Below are positions 34,204 to 42,626 of a stretch of DNA of 64,000 nt, one piece after another. Numbering within the stretch: the first letter of the stretch is position 1; the number at the start of each line of letters is the position of its first letter. Location: contig NZ_CP113524.1 in the NCBI RefSeq assembly GCF_026723765.1, positions 2,031,001 to 2,095,000 of the forward strand, written 5' to 3'. Made by a program: the position numbers and the translations under genes. The notes beneath the pieces were generated by a model. That model had not been told where the DNA came from and did not search any database. It saw nothing but the letters and a program-made list of their open reading frames with translations. This stretch comes from Lacrimispora xylanolytica. Its GTDB lineage: Bacteria; Bacillota; Clostridia; Lachnospirales; Lachnospiraceae.

Positions 34204-34512
34204 TTAAGACTGTAGCCTGTTGATCATGGTAAGAATCAGTAAAAGGTCTCCGTCTGAAAGTGTTTTAAGCTTATCCACCGCTTCTCTGATCAGAGGGGGA
34301 TTTGAAATATCGTCATCAAAAAAATCCCTTGGAGTAACACTCAGGTAATCGCAGATTGCCAGGAATTCAGTCATGGAAGGAAGACTTCTGCCGCTGGAAA
34401 TGCTTTGAATATAGCTTCTGCTGTGTCCTAATTCAATACTCATCTTGTGTTCGGCTACTCCCTTTTTTATCCTCAATTCAGTTATTCGTTTGTTTATATA
34501 ATCCTGCTCCAT
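34204..34512 (-). CDS. XRE-type helix-turn-helix regulator
   Basis: 102 aa from the ATG at 34512, with GGAGAGG eight bases upstream; an in-frame GTG at 34521 overlaps that box. Residues about 6-65 are a Cro/C1 domain (ITELRIKKGVAEHKMSIELG, then SRSYIQSISSGRSLPSM), followed by FLAICDYLSVTPRDFF and a short C-terminal helix pair. It resembles the small regulators often found alone in Clostridia. It converges on the putative AgrA-controlled operon and may regulate it, but no operator evidence links them. Confidence 0.88.
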   Translation of the reverse strand: MEQDYINKRITELRIKKGVAEHKMSIELGHSRSYIQSISSGRSLPSMTEFLAICDYLSVTPRDFFDDDISNPPLIREAVDKLKTLSDGDLLLILTMINRLQS

Positions 34513-34589
34513 GTCTCTCACCTCTCCCTATATATTGTATGATATTATAATCGATAAAATACACGATTAAAGTATGTAAAATAAATATA

Positions 34590-34618
34590 TTGCATATTGT
34601 GAATACGAATAGTATAAT
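34590..34618 (+). promoter_or_regulatory. Promoter of the chemoreceptor gene
   Basis: TTGCAT (34590-34595), 17-bp spacer, TATAAT (34613-34618). It implies a leader of about 275 nt before the coding region at 34901. Confidence 0.65.
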
Positions 34619-34640
34619 GAATGACGATTAAAATTATGCA

Positions 34641-34868
34641 TTTACCGGGCGCAAGAAAGGAGATGTTGCAGGTTATATACATAAAGTTATTGATTTTTAT
34701 AGTAACGCCTGCGTAACCCGCTGGGAATATCTTAAGCAGATGTAACTAATTCTACTAGTTCTATACGGGGAGCATAATGAAGTGTTATTGTTATGATAAT
34801 ATGCAAACGAAAATTTTACCTTAACAAAGTGTTATTTTTTCGAAAATCATGTCGAAAATTGTAAGGTA
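34641..34868 (+). other. Long structured leader upstream of the chemoreceptor, unidentified
   Basis: Within the leader CGGG (34646-34649) can pair with CCCG (34717-34720), enclosing a GCAGG (34668-34672)/CCTGC (34708-34712) stem with an A/T-rich upper helix. Further on, TACCTTA (34817-34823) pairs with TAAGGTA (34862-34868), and TCGAAAAT occurs twice, 12 bp apart, near 34839-34858. It does not match the GEMM c-di-GMP riboswitch consensus or any other class I recall. The rest of the gap 34513-34900 shows only the promoters. Confidence 0.4.
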
Positions 34869-34900
34869 GAGCCAAAAACCGAATCACGGGAGAGAAAAGT

Positions 34901-36973
34901 ATGAAGAAAAAAATAGGAATAAGAAGCATCGGAATTAAGATGCTGCTTGGAATTTTACCTGTTGTTGTTTTAGCATTGGCGTTGTTAGCCAGAATCAGTG
35001 AATCCACAAGCCGGGACCTGATTACGGAGCAAAGCAACTCTACGATGCAGTCTGAACTGAAAGCAAATGTCAACAGCATTAATGATTATTTGAATATGGT
35101 TGAAACGACTGCCATGAACATTGCACAGGTGGTGGGTTCCTCCTATCAGACAACAGAGATTAACACCTATGGAGATGCTATCACAAAGATTGTGCAGAGC
35201 AACGATTTAATCCTTGGAAGCGGTATCTGGTTTGAACCAAATACATATGATGCCCAACAGAAATATATGGGACCTTATTGGTATAAATCTGGGGACAAGG
35301 TAGAGTTAAGCTACGAGTATAACGATGCAAGTTATGACTATTTTAATCAGGAATACTATAAGCTTGCAAAAAGCGGAATTAAAAAACCGGTTATAACAGA
35401 TCCCTATTTTGATCCTACACTGAATACGACTATGGCATCCTGTACGGCGCCTATTTATGATACCAACGGCAAATTTATTGGTGCTGTGACCGTTGATATG
35501 CAGTTAAGTGATATTAATGAGCTCATTCAGTCCATTAAGGTAGGAAAGAATGGTACTGCTATGCTGACTTCCGCCAGCGGAGTCTATTTAAGTGGAGCTG
35601 ATCAGGAAAAGATAACAAAAGGAGTCAATATTTCTCAGGATGAGAATGGATCTCTCGCAGCGGCAGGCAATTCCATGATTTCCAGTGACAAAGGCAAGGT
35701 TACCTTTGTAGATGGGAGAGAGACTTATAACCTGTATTACGATAAGGTACCTGATATTGGTTGGATTATTATGATTAAGATGCCTCAGTCTGAACTGGAT
35801 CAGCCGATTGTTGCACTGAATGCTAAGCTTATGCAGGTAAGCGGAATTGCAATCATCTGCTGTATTCTTGCTGTCTTATTCCAGGTTGCAGTAATTGCTT
35901 CTGGTTTAAATAGAGTAAAACGGTTTGCAGGCTCTCTTGCAGAAGGTGATTTTACCATAAAGCCACTTAAATCAAAAAGCAAAGATGAACTGGGCCAGAT
36001 GAGCAGTTCCCTTAATAACATGTTTACCAGCAATAAAGCAGTCATTGAACAGATTTCTGAACAGGCAGGCGGTATCACAGATTCAAGCGTGCGGTTGAAT
36101 ACTGTATCCAATGATCTTCTGCAGCAGTTTAGCGAAGTTAAGGTCTATATGGGAGATGTGGATAAAGCTATGATGTCTTCCAGTGCTGCAACCGAGGAAT
36201 TGAACGCTTCCATGGCTGAGGTGAATACTTCTGTCACTGTACTTGCCGGAGAGACCGGAAAGAGCAGTAAGATGGCAGGAGAGATCATGGAGCGTGCCCG
36301 GGTGATCGAGAAGAACAGCCGTGAAGCTTATGAAAGTGCTGCTGAAATCTCCAAGCAGAGAGAAGAAGAACTTCTTATGGCAGTAGAGAATGCAAAGGTA
36401 GTGGAAAAGATCGGAGATATGGCAAGAGTTATTTCCAACACCGCATCTCAGATTAATTTATTATCTTTAAACGCTTCCATTGAGGCAGTCAGAGCCGGAG
36501 AACAGGGCAGAGGTTTTGCTGTTGTAGCAAGAGAAATTGGAACTCTTGCAAAGAATACATCTGAAATCGTAAAAGAAATTGAGGGAACCATTACTGAGGT
36601 ACAAAAAGCATTTGGCATGATGTTAAATGGATCAGAGTCCATGCTCACATTCTTAAAGGATACAGTAACTCCGGATTATAATAACTTTGTGGATGTAGGG
36701 CAGCAGTATGGAAGAGATGCAGTATCCATAGAAGAGATTTCTAATGAGATAGCGGAAATGGCTGAAAACATCAGTCAGGTTATGCAGGAAGTCCGCGATG
36801 CCATCCAGAACGTTTCAGAGTCTGTACAGACTACAGCCGGTAACAGCAGTATGGTGCTTTCTACCATTGAAAAAGCATACGATGTTGTAACGGATATGTC
36901 AAAGATGTCTCAGAAACAGGAGCGTATTGCAGAAGAACTTAATACAGTTGTGTCCGGTTTCAAATTAAAATAA
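34901..36973 (+). CDS. Methyl-accepting chemotaxis protein with dCache sensor
   Basis: 690 aa. Membrane helix 1 at about residues 8-28, a periplasmic double-Cache region (about 35-300, with the GIWFEPN, DPYFDPT and GAVTVDM type segments of dCache_1 domains that often bind amino acids or similar ligands), membrane helix 2 near 305-328, HAMP, and a cytoplasmic signalling domain. The conserved hairpin tip for CheA/CheW contact is intact: INLLSLNASIEAVRAGEQGR GFAVVA. Monocistronic, with a promoter at 34590 and hairpin after the stop. Confidence 0.95.
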   Translation: MKKKIGIRSIGIKMLLGILPVVVLALALLARISESTSRDLITEQSNSTMQSELKANVNSINDYLNMVETTAMNIAQVVGSSYQTTEINTYGDAITKIVQSNDLILGSGIWFEPNTYDAQQKYMGPYWYKSGDKVELSYEYNDASYDYFNQEYYKLAKSGIKKPVITDPYFDPTLNTTMASCTAPIYDTNGKFIGAVTVDMQLSDINELIQSIKVGKNGTAMLTSASGVYLSGADQEKITKGVNISQDENGSLAAAGNSMISSDKGKVTFVDGRETYNLYYDKVPDIGWIIMIKMPQSELDQPIVALNAKLMQVSGIAIICCILAVLFQVAVIASGLNRVKRFAGSLAEGDFTIKPLKSKSKDELGQMSSSLNNMFTSNKAVIEQISEQAGGITDSSVRLNTVSNDLLQQFSEVKVYMGDVDKAMMSSSAATEELNASMAEVNTSVTVLAGETGKSSKMAGEIMERARVIEKNSREAYESAAEISKQREEELLMAVENAKVVEKIGDMARVISNTASQINLLSLNASIEAVRAGEQGRGFAVVAREIGTLAKNTSEIVKEIEGTITEVQKAFGMMLNGSESMLTFLKDTVTPDYNNFVDVGQQYGRDAVSIEEISNEIAEMAENISQVMQEVRDAIQNVSESVQTTAGNSSMVLSTIEKAYDVVTDMSKMSQKQERIAEELNTVVSGFKLK

Positions 36974-36982
36974 TGATGCTTG

Positions 36983-37008
36983 GCCTCCGGTATATCAGTG
37001 CCGGAGGC
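36983..37008 (+). terminator. Hairpin after the chemoreceptor gene
   Basis: GCCTCCGG (36983-36990) pairs with CCGGAGGC (37001-37008); no T-run follows, so termination may be weak. Confidence 0.5.
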
Positions 37009-37040
37009 TGATATAGATGCATGAATCTGATAAAATGTCC

Positions 37041-37069
37041 TTGACATTTCAGCTTACTGTTATTACAAT
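37041..37069 (+). promoter_or_regulatory. Promoter of the T-box-pheST operon
   Basis: TTGACA (37041-37046), 17-bp spacer, TACAAT (37064-37069). Confidence 0.75.
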
Positions 37070-37089
37070 GATAGAAACTATAAAGTTAA

Positions 37090-37358
37090 ATATGAAAATG
37101 CTATGATGGTGTCAGTAGATACTTATTTTCTTCCAGAGAGAAGGGGCCACCGGCTGTAAGCCCTTTTAAGTTCAGATAAGAAATCGAATTTCTCACCGAA
37201 GCAGCATGGCTGAATCCGGTGCTTTTTACAGTTATAAGTTCCGGTGGGTAGGTTATGACGTTTGATACACGTTACGTATTCCGAGAGCCTGTGAAAATCA
37301 CAGGAATTAGGGTGGTACCGCGAATATAGTTCGTCCCTTTTAGGGGCGGGCTTTTTTT
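37090..37358 (+). promoter_or_regulatory. T-box leader (tRNA-Phe sensing) of pheST
   Basis: The T-box sequence AGGGTGGTACCGCG is at 37309-37322, preceded by a long structured region beginning near the AGAGAGAAGG element (37133-37142) and followed by a terminator (CGTCCC...GGGGCGGG then CTTTTTTT, 37332-37358) that competes with the antiterminator. Uncharged tRNA pairing with the UGGN part would allow read-through. The specifier should be a Phe codon by gene context; by eye I see UUC/UUU candidates (for example at 37239-37241) but cannot assign it firmly. Confidence 0.93.
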
Positions 37359-37416
37359 AGTTGTTTGACCTTCGGGTTATAACAAAATTCAATGAGGAAA
37401 GAAGGAGAGCATGATC

Positions 37417-38436
37417 ATGAGAGATCAATTAGAAAAGATCAAGCAGGAAGCATTAAAGCAGATAGAAGCTTCGGATGCGTTGGAAAAGCTGAATGATATT
37501 AAAGTTGCTTACCTTGGAAAAAAGGGTGAACTGACCAACGTTTTAAAAAGTATGAAGGATATTGCTCCAGAAGACAGGCCAAAGGTAGGTCAGCTTGTTA
37601 ATGATGCCCGCGCTGTTATTGAAGGCAAGTTAGAGGAAACCATTGCGGTTCTTCAAAAAAAGGTGAGAGAGGAACAGCTTAAAAAAGAGGTCATCGACGT
37701 TACGCTTCCAGCAAAACGGAGTAAAGTCGGTCATTCCCATCCTAACACCATTGCACTGGAAGAAGTAGAACGAATCTTCGTAGGCATGGGATACGAGGTC
37801 ATGGAGGGACCGGAAGTTGAGTACGATTCCTACAATTTCGAAAAGCTGAATATTCCTAAGAATCATCCCGCAAGAGATGAGCAGGATACCTTTTACATCA
37901 GTGATAGCATTTTATTAAGAAGCCAGACTTCACCAGTTCAGATTCGTGCCATGGAGGAAGGAAAGATGCCTATCCGTATGCTGGCACCAGGTAGAGTATT
38001 CCGCTCTGATGAAGTAGATGCTACCCACTCCCCATCCTTCCACCAGGTCGAAGGTCTTGTCATCGATAAGAATATTACATTTGCAGATTTAAAAGGAACT
38101 CTTGCAGAGTTTGCGAAAGAGCTGTTTGGACCGGAGACTAAGGTAAAATTCCGTCCCCATCATTTCCCATTTACAGAACCGAGTGCTGAGGTTGATGTAA
38201 CCTGCTTTAAGTGCGGTGGTAGCGGTTGCCGTTTCTGTAAGGGCTCAGGCTGGATTGAGATCTTAGGCTGTGGAATGGTGCATCCAAATGTTCTTTCCAT
38301 GAGCGGCATTGACCCCAACGAGTACTCCGGTTTCGCATTCGGTATGGGACTTGAGCGAATCGCCCTCTTAAAGTACGAGATTGATGATATGAGATTGCTG
38401 TACGAAAATGATATCAGATTTTTAAAGCAGTTCTAG
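37417..38436 (+). CDS. pheS: Phenylalanyl-tRNA synthetase alpha subunit
   Basis: 339 aa from the ATG at 37417; AAGGAG (37402-37407) is only 3 bases from an in-frame ATG at 37411, so the later start is preferred. N-terminal coiled-coil tRNA-binding arm (residues 1-85), then the class II catalytic core with motif 2 (PGRVFRSDEVDATHSPSFHQ) and motif 3 (FAFGMGLERIALLKY). A CxxC-type cluster CFKCGGSGCRFCKGSGW near residue 265 is present, as in many bacterial PheS. It pairs with PheT encoded 22 bp downstream as an alpha2-beta2 enzyme. Confidence 0.97.
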   Translation: MRDQLEKIKQEALKQIEASDALEKLNDIKVAYLGKKGELTNVLKSMKDIAPEDRPKVGQLVNDARAVIEGKLEETIAVLQKKVREEQLKKEVIDVTLPAKRSKVGHSHPNTIALEEVERIFVGMGYEVMEGPEVEYDSYNFEKLNIPKNHPARDEQDTFYISDSILLRSQTSPVQIRAMEEGKMPIRMLAPGRVFRSDEVDATHSPSFHQVEGLVIDKNITFADLKGTLAEFAKELFGPETKVKFRPHHFPFTEPSAEVDVTCFKCGGSGCRFCKGSGWIEILGCGMVHPNVLSMSGIDPNEYSGFAFGMGLERIALLKYEIDDMRLLYENDIRFLKQF

Positions 38437-38458
38437 GAACAGAAAGGGAGAGAAATCA

Positions 38459-40879
38459 ATGAATACACCATTATCATGGATTAAAGCATACGTTCCGGAT
38501 CTGGATGTGACACCTCAGGATTATACAGATGCCATGACACTTACCGGAACCAAGGTTGAAGGGTTTGAACGTCTGGACAAAAACTTAGAGAAAATCGTAG
38601 TTGGGCATATTTTATCCATCGAGCGCCATCCGGATGCAGATAAATTAATCGTCTGTCAGGTAAATGTAGGTACAGAGACGGTTCAGATCGTAACCGGAGC
38701 GTCCAATGTGAAGGTTGGAGATAAAGTTCCAGTCGTTTTAGACGGAGGAAAGGTGGCAGGAGGCCATGATGGCGGCACCCTTCCGGAAGACGGAATTAAG
38801 ATAAAAAAAGGTAAATTAAGAGGAATTGAGTCTTGTGGAATGATGTGTTCCATCGAGGAGCTTGGTGGCACCAGCGAGATGTATCCGGATGCGCCAGAAA
38901 GCGGAATCTATATCTTGCCGGAAGATTCAACTCCTGGTGATGACGCTGTGGAGCTTTTGGGATTTCATGATACCGTGTTTGAATATGAAATCACTTCAAA
39001 CCGGGTGGACTGTTACAGTGTGATTGGAATTGCAAGAGAGGCAGCGGCTACCTTCCGTAAGGCGTTCGTACCTCCTGTAGTCACTGCAACGGGAAACAGT
39101 GAAGATATCAATGATTATTTAAAGGTATCTGTAAAGGATAAGGACCTTTGCCTCCGTTATTGTGCAAGAATGGTAAAGAATATTAAAATCGCTCCATCTC
39201 CTGTTTGGATGCAGAGGCGCCTTGCAGCCTGCGGAATCCGCCCCATCAATAATATTGTGGATATTACCAATTACGTCATGGAAGAGTACGGTCAGCCAAT
39301 GCATGCCTTTGATTATGAGCTTATTGCTGGTCATGAAATCATTGTGGCTCGTGCTAAGGATGGAGATACCTTCCAGACATTAGATGGTCAGGAAAGAAAG
39401 CTTGACAGCTCCATTCTGATGATCAATGATGGTGAAAAGGCAGTTGGAATTGCAGGTATTATGGGAGGAGATAACTCCAAAATTACGGATGACGTAAAAA
39501 CCATGGTATTTGAAGCCGCTTGTTTTGATGGCACCAATATCCGTCTTTCCTCTAAAAAAGTGGGACTTAGAACGGACGCATCCGGTAAATTTGAAAAAGG
39601 ACTTGATCCCAATAATGCCATCGAGGCAATGAACCGGGCTTGTCAGCTGATTGAGGAATTAGGTGCTGGTGAGGTCGTGGGAGGAATCATTGATATCTAT
39701 CCGGAAAAGAGAGAAGGAAAAAGAATTCCTTTTGAACCGGAAAAGATGAATCGTCTCTTAGGAACAGACATTTCAAAAGAAACCATGCTGGACTATTATA
39801 AGATGCTTGAACTGGAGTACGATGCTTCCACTTCTGAAATCCTTATTCCTACCTTCCGTCAGGACTTAGAGTGCATGGCAGATCTTGCAGAAGAAGTAGC
39901 CAGATTCTTCGGATATGATAAGATTCCAGTCTCTCTGCCAAATGGTGAGGCTACGACAGGAAAGCTTTCCTATAAATTAAGAGTCGAGGAAATCGCCAGA
40001 GAGGTGGCTGAATTCTGTGGATTCTCTCAAGGAATGACATATTCCTTTGAAAGTCCTAAGGTTTTTGATAAGCTTCTGCTTCCAAAAGACAGCCCTCTTC
40101 GTTTGACCGTTAATATCTTAAATCCCCTTGGTGAGGACTTTAGTGTGATGAGGACGTCACCTCTTCACGGAATGTTAAATTCCCTGTCCACCAACTACAA
40201 CCGAAGAAATAAAAGTGTACGTCTCTATGAGCTGGCTAACATTTATCTTCCAAAGGCACTTCCATTAACAGAATTGCCGGATGAAAGAATGCAGCTTACC
40301 TTTGGATTCTACGGAGAAGGTGACTTCTTTGATATGAAGGGCGTTGTAGAAGAACTATTTGAGAAAACAGGAATGCATAAGAAGCCTCATTATAACCCGG
40401 CAGGTGATAAACCTTTCCTTCATCCAGGAAGATATGCAGATATCATTTATGATGGAACGACCATCGGATATATCGGTGAGGTTCATCCGGAGGTAGCGGA
40501 TAATTATAAGATTGGTGAACGTGCTTATGTGGCAGTCATTGATATGCCATCTATGATTCCATTTACAAACTTCGACCGCAAGTACGTAGGAATTGCAAAA
40601 TACCCGGCAGTTACCAGAGACATTAGTATGGTGGTGCCAAAAGATATCCTGGTAGGACAGATTGAAGAGGTAATCGAACAGCGGGGCGGAAAGAATCTGG
40701 AAAGCTACGAACTGTTCGACATTTACGAAGGTGCTCAGATTTTGGCAGGTTTCAAATCTGTGGCTTATTCTATCACATTCCGGTCTGCAGATCATACACT
40801 GGAAGATCAGGAGGTTTCTGCAGTCATGAAAAAGATCCTGAATGGATTGCAGGGACTGGGGATTGAACTTCGTGCATAA
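38459..40879 (+). CDS. pheT: Phenylalanyl-tRNA synthetase beta subunit
   Basis: 806 aa, full length. Domains in order: tRNA-binding EMAP-like domain (about 40-150, VGHILSIERHPDADKLIVCQ), B3/B4 editing domain (about 215-385, with the RPINNIVDITNYVMEEYGQP region), B5 domain (about 405-475), class II-like core (about 480-690, SVMRTSPLHGMLNSLSTNYN RR) and the C-terminal ferredoxin-fold anticodon-binding domain (about 715-806, KYPAVTRDISMVV). It recognises tRNA-Phe and edits Tyr-tRNA-Phe. A strong terminator follows. Confidence 0.97.
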   Translation: MNTPLSWIKAYVPDLDVTPQDYTDAMTLTGTKVEGFERLDKNLEKIVVGHILSIERHPDADKLIVCQVNVGTETVQIVTGASNVKVGDKVPVVLDGGKVAGGHDGGTLPEDGIKIKKGKLRGIESCGMMCSIEELGGTSEMYPDAPESGIYILPEDSTPGDDAVELLGFHDTVFEYEITSNRVDCYSVIGIAREAAATFRKAFVPPVVTATGNSEDINDYLKVSVKDKDLCLRYCARMVKNIKIAPSPVWMQRRLAACGIRPINNIVDITNYVMEEYGQPMHAFDYELIAGHEIIVARAKDGDTFQTLDGQERKLDSSILMINDGEKAVGIAGIMGGDNSKITDDVKTMVFEAACFDGTNIRLSSKKVGLRTDASGKFEKGLDPNNAIEAMNRACQLIEELGAGEVVGGIIDIYPEKREGKRIPFEPEKMNRLLGTDISKETMLDYYKMLELEYDASTSEILIPTFRQDLECMADLAEEVARFFGYDKIPVSLPNGEATTGKLSYKLRVEEIAREVAEFCGFSQGMTYSFESPKVFDKLLLPKDSPLRLTVNILNPLGEDFSVMRTSPLHGMLNSLSTNYNRRNKSVRLYELANIYLPKALPLTELPDERMQLTFGFYGEGDFFDMKGVVEELFEKTGMHKKPHYNPAGDKPFLHPGRYADIIYDGTTIGYIGEVHPEVADNYKIGERAYVAVIDMPSMIPFTNFDRKYVGIAKYPAVTRDISMVVPKDILVGQIEEVIEQRGGKNLESYELFDIYEGAQILAGFKSVAYSITFRSADHTLEDQEVSAVMKKILNGLQGLGIELRA

Positions 40880-40898
40880 AAAGTTATAATAAAGAAAA

Positions 40899-40937
40899 AG
40901 GTGCCAGTTGAAATCCGATGACTGGCATCTTTTTTTA
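40899..40937 (+). terminator. Terminator of the pheST operon
   Basis: AGGTGCCAGT (40899-40908) pairs with ACTGGCATCT (40921-40930), followed by TTTTTTT. Confidence 0.85.
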
Positions 40938-41012
40938 CCCCCTGCTTGCATGAGTACATGTTTTCCGGTCAATCCTTACGATATGAATGTTTGAAAACAG
41001 GGAGGCAATAGG

Positions 41013-42197
41013 ATGCTAGGGGATCTTGATATTATAAAAGTAATGGGAAGAAAGGTTTACGACTCATGGGGAAATCCAGCCCTTGAAGCAGAAGTAGTCT
41101 TGGAAAATGGAGCTCAGGGAAGAGCAATAGTACCCATATATGGAAAAGAAGATGTTAAGAAAGAACTGGAATTTTTAATGGACCAGTTATCGGAGTGCAT
41201 CTTGTTTGAAGATGCGGGCGATCAGGGAGAAATTGATCGGCTTCTTATGAAAGAACACAGAGAAAACGGTGAACATGGTGTTGGCGGCTGCGGAGTGCTT
41301 GGTTTATCCATGGCAGTAGCAAGAGCAGCAGGTGCTGGACTCTTTCTTCCTCTATACCGATACTTGGGAGGAACCTCTGCACCAGTGATGCCGGTGCCAA
41401 TGCTTAGCATGATCAGCGGGGGAGATGGGGAAAAAGGAATTGATTTTCAGGATATAACCGTAATTCCTAAGAATATGAAATCTTATGGAGAAGGACTTCG
41501 TATAGGAACCGAAATTTATCATACATTGAAACAACTGCTTTTGATCAATGGTTATGATACCTCTACCGGTAATGGAGGAGGATTTATTGCTGATATGAGA
41601 AGCGCGGAAGAAGCTCTTCATTATGTAATGGAAGCCATAAAGCTTGCTGGCTATATGCCCGGAATCGATGCCGGGATTGGTATCTATGCAGCCGCAGACC
41701 GGCTTTATAAGAAAGAAGACGGCACCTATAACTTTGAAAAAGAAAGCAGACATCAGGGACTCATGATTCATAGAAACCAGAAGGATATGATGGATTATTT
41801 CTTAAGACTGACCGATGGATTTCCAGTCATCTCTATTATTAATGGAGTTTGGAAAGAGGATGTAGAAGGGCGGGAGATGATTATGGGCATGCTTGGCCAT
41901 CGAGTGCTTCTTACTTTCCCGGATTCTGAAACGTCCAATGCCCATATGATTGAGCTAAAACAGGCTGGAACAGTGACAGCGGCACTTTTTAAGGTGGAAC
42001 AGGCAAAGATGGCAGGGCATAAGGTTATCATTGCGAATGATTTTGTGGAAACTGAAGAATCCTTTGCGGCTGATCTGGCAGCAGCAGTAGGGGCAGATTA
42101 TGTTAAATGCGGAGCTCCCTGCCGGGGGGAATGCACGTCAAAATACAACGAATTGCTGCGTATTGAAGAGTTCTATTCCAGCAGGCAAAACCTATAA
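41013..42197 (+). CDS. Degenerate enolase paralogue (probable pseudo-enolase)
   Basis: 394 aa, about 35 shorter than enolase, yet collinear with it end to end: VYDSWGNPALEAEV at the N-terminus, LPLYRYLGG, PVPMLSMISGG, KYNELLRIEE at the C-terminus. Functional positions aligned by eye: the mobile loop SGAST is replaced (PIYGKED, 41-47); QEF becomes QD (Asp147); GDEGG becomes GNGGG (acid-base Glu lost, Gly188); the IED metal ligand becomes IIN (Ile276); GDD becomes FPD; SHRSG becomes ANDFV (His lost). Only Asp219, Lys327 and Lys365 remain. Glycolytic activity is very unlikely. It occupies the eno slot directly before secG-rnr. Confidence 0.88.
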   Translation: MLGDLDIIKVMGRKVYDSWGNPALEAEVVLENGAQGRAIVPIYGKEDVKKELEFLMDQLSECILFEDAGDQGEIDRLLMKEHRENGEHGVGGCGVLGLSMAVARAAGAGLFLPLYRYLGGTSAPVMPVPMLSMISGGDGEKGIDFQDITVIPKNMKSYGEGLRIGTEIYHTLKQLLLINGYDTSTGNGGGFIADMRSAEEALHYVMEAIKLAGYMPGIDAGIGIYAAADRLYKKEDGTYNFEKESRHQGLMIHRNQKDMMDYFLRLTDGFPVISIINGVWKEDVEGREMIMGMLGHRVLLTFPDSETSNAHMIELKQAGTVTAALFKVEQAKMAGHKVIIANDFVETEESFAADLAAAVGADYVKCGAPCRGECTSKYNELLRIEEFYSSRQNL

Positions 42198-42212
42198 AAA
42201 TGCAAAAGTAGC

Positions 42213-42241
42213 TTGTATTTACTGAAAAATTATGGTATGAT
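42213..42241 (+). promoter_or_regulatory. Promoter of secG
   Basis: TTGTAT (42213-42218), 17-bp spacer, TATGAT (42236-42241). Confidence 0.65.
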
Positions 42242-42272
42242 AACTGTTGTTTGACTATAGGAGGTGGGAAAC

Positions 42273-42506
42273 ATGATCAGGATTATATTATCAATCATCT
42301 TTGTTATCATATGCATCGCTTTATCAGCGATTATCCTGTTACAGGAAGGAAAGAGTCAGGGCCTGGGTTCCATCGGTGGTATGGCAGATACTTACTGGGG
42401 AAAAAACAAGGGACGTTCCATGGAAGGTAATCTGGAAAAATTTACGAAGTACGCAGCCGTTCTTTTTTTCATTTTATCCTTAGTATTGAATCTGAATATA
42501 CTGTAA
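42273..42506 (+). CDS. secG: Preprotein translocase subunit SecG
   Basis: 77 aa from the ATG at 42273, because AGGAGGTGGG ends just before it; the GTG at 42264 lies within that box. Two membrane helices (about residues 2-20 and 55-76) around the conserved cytoplasmic loop LLQEGKSQGLGSIGGMADTY WGKNKG. It is an accessory subunit of the SecYEG channel. Its position between an enolase-type gene and rnr matches the common clostridial order. Confidence 0.95.
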   Translation: MIRIILSIIFVIICIALSAIILLQEGKSQGLGSIGGMADTYWGKNKGRSMEGNLEKFTKYAAVLFFILSLVLNLNIL

Positions 42507-42513
42507 AGATTAA

Positions 42514-42547
42514 ACACTCTTGTATACGATAACAAGGGTGTTTTTTT
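42514..42547 (+). terminator. Terminator after secG
   Basis: ACACTCTTGT (42514-42523) pairs with ACAAGGGTGT (42532-42541), followed by a T-run. Confidence 0.8.
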
Positions 42548-42626
42548 CACTTTATGGATAAAGTAAAGATAATAGAGAAAAATGTATTACAAAGGCAAAA
42601 TTATTGAATGAGAAGTGAGGTAGAAG

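Noticed and set aside
34621-34900. c-di-GMP (GEMM) riboswitch before the chemoreceptor
   Set aside because: The conserved GEMM core blocks (ACGCAAAGCC-type receptor and tetraloop stem) are not found; only generic complementarity is present, so it is listed as an unidentified leader.
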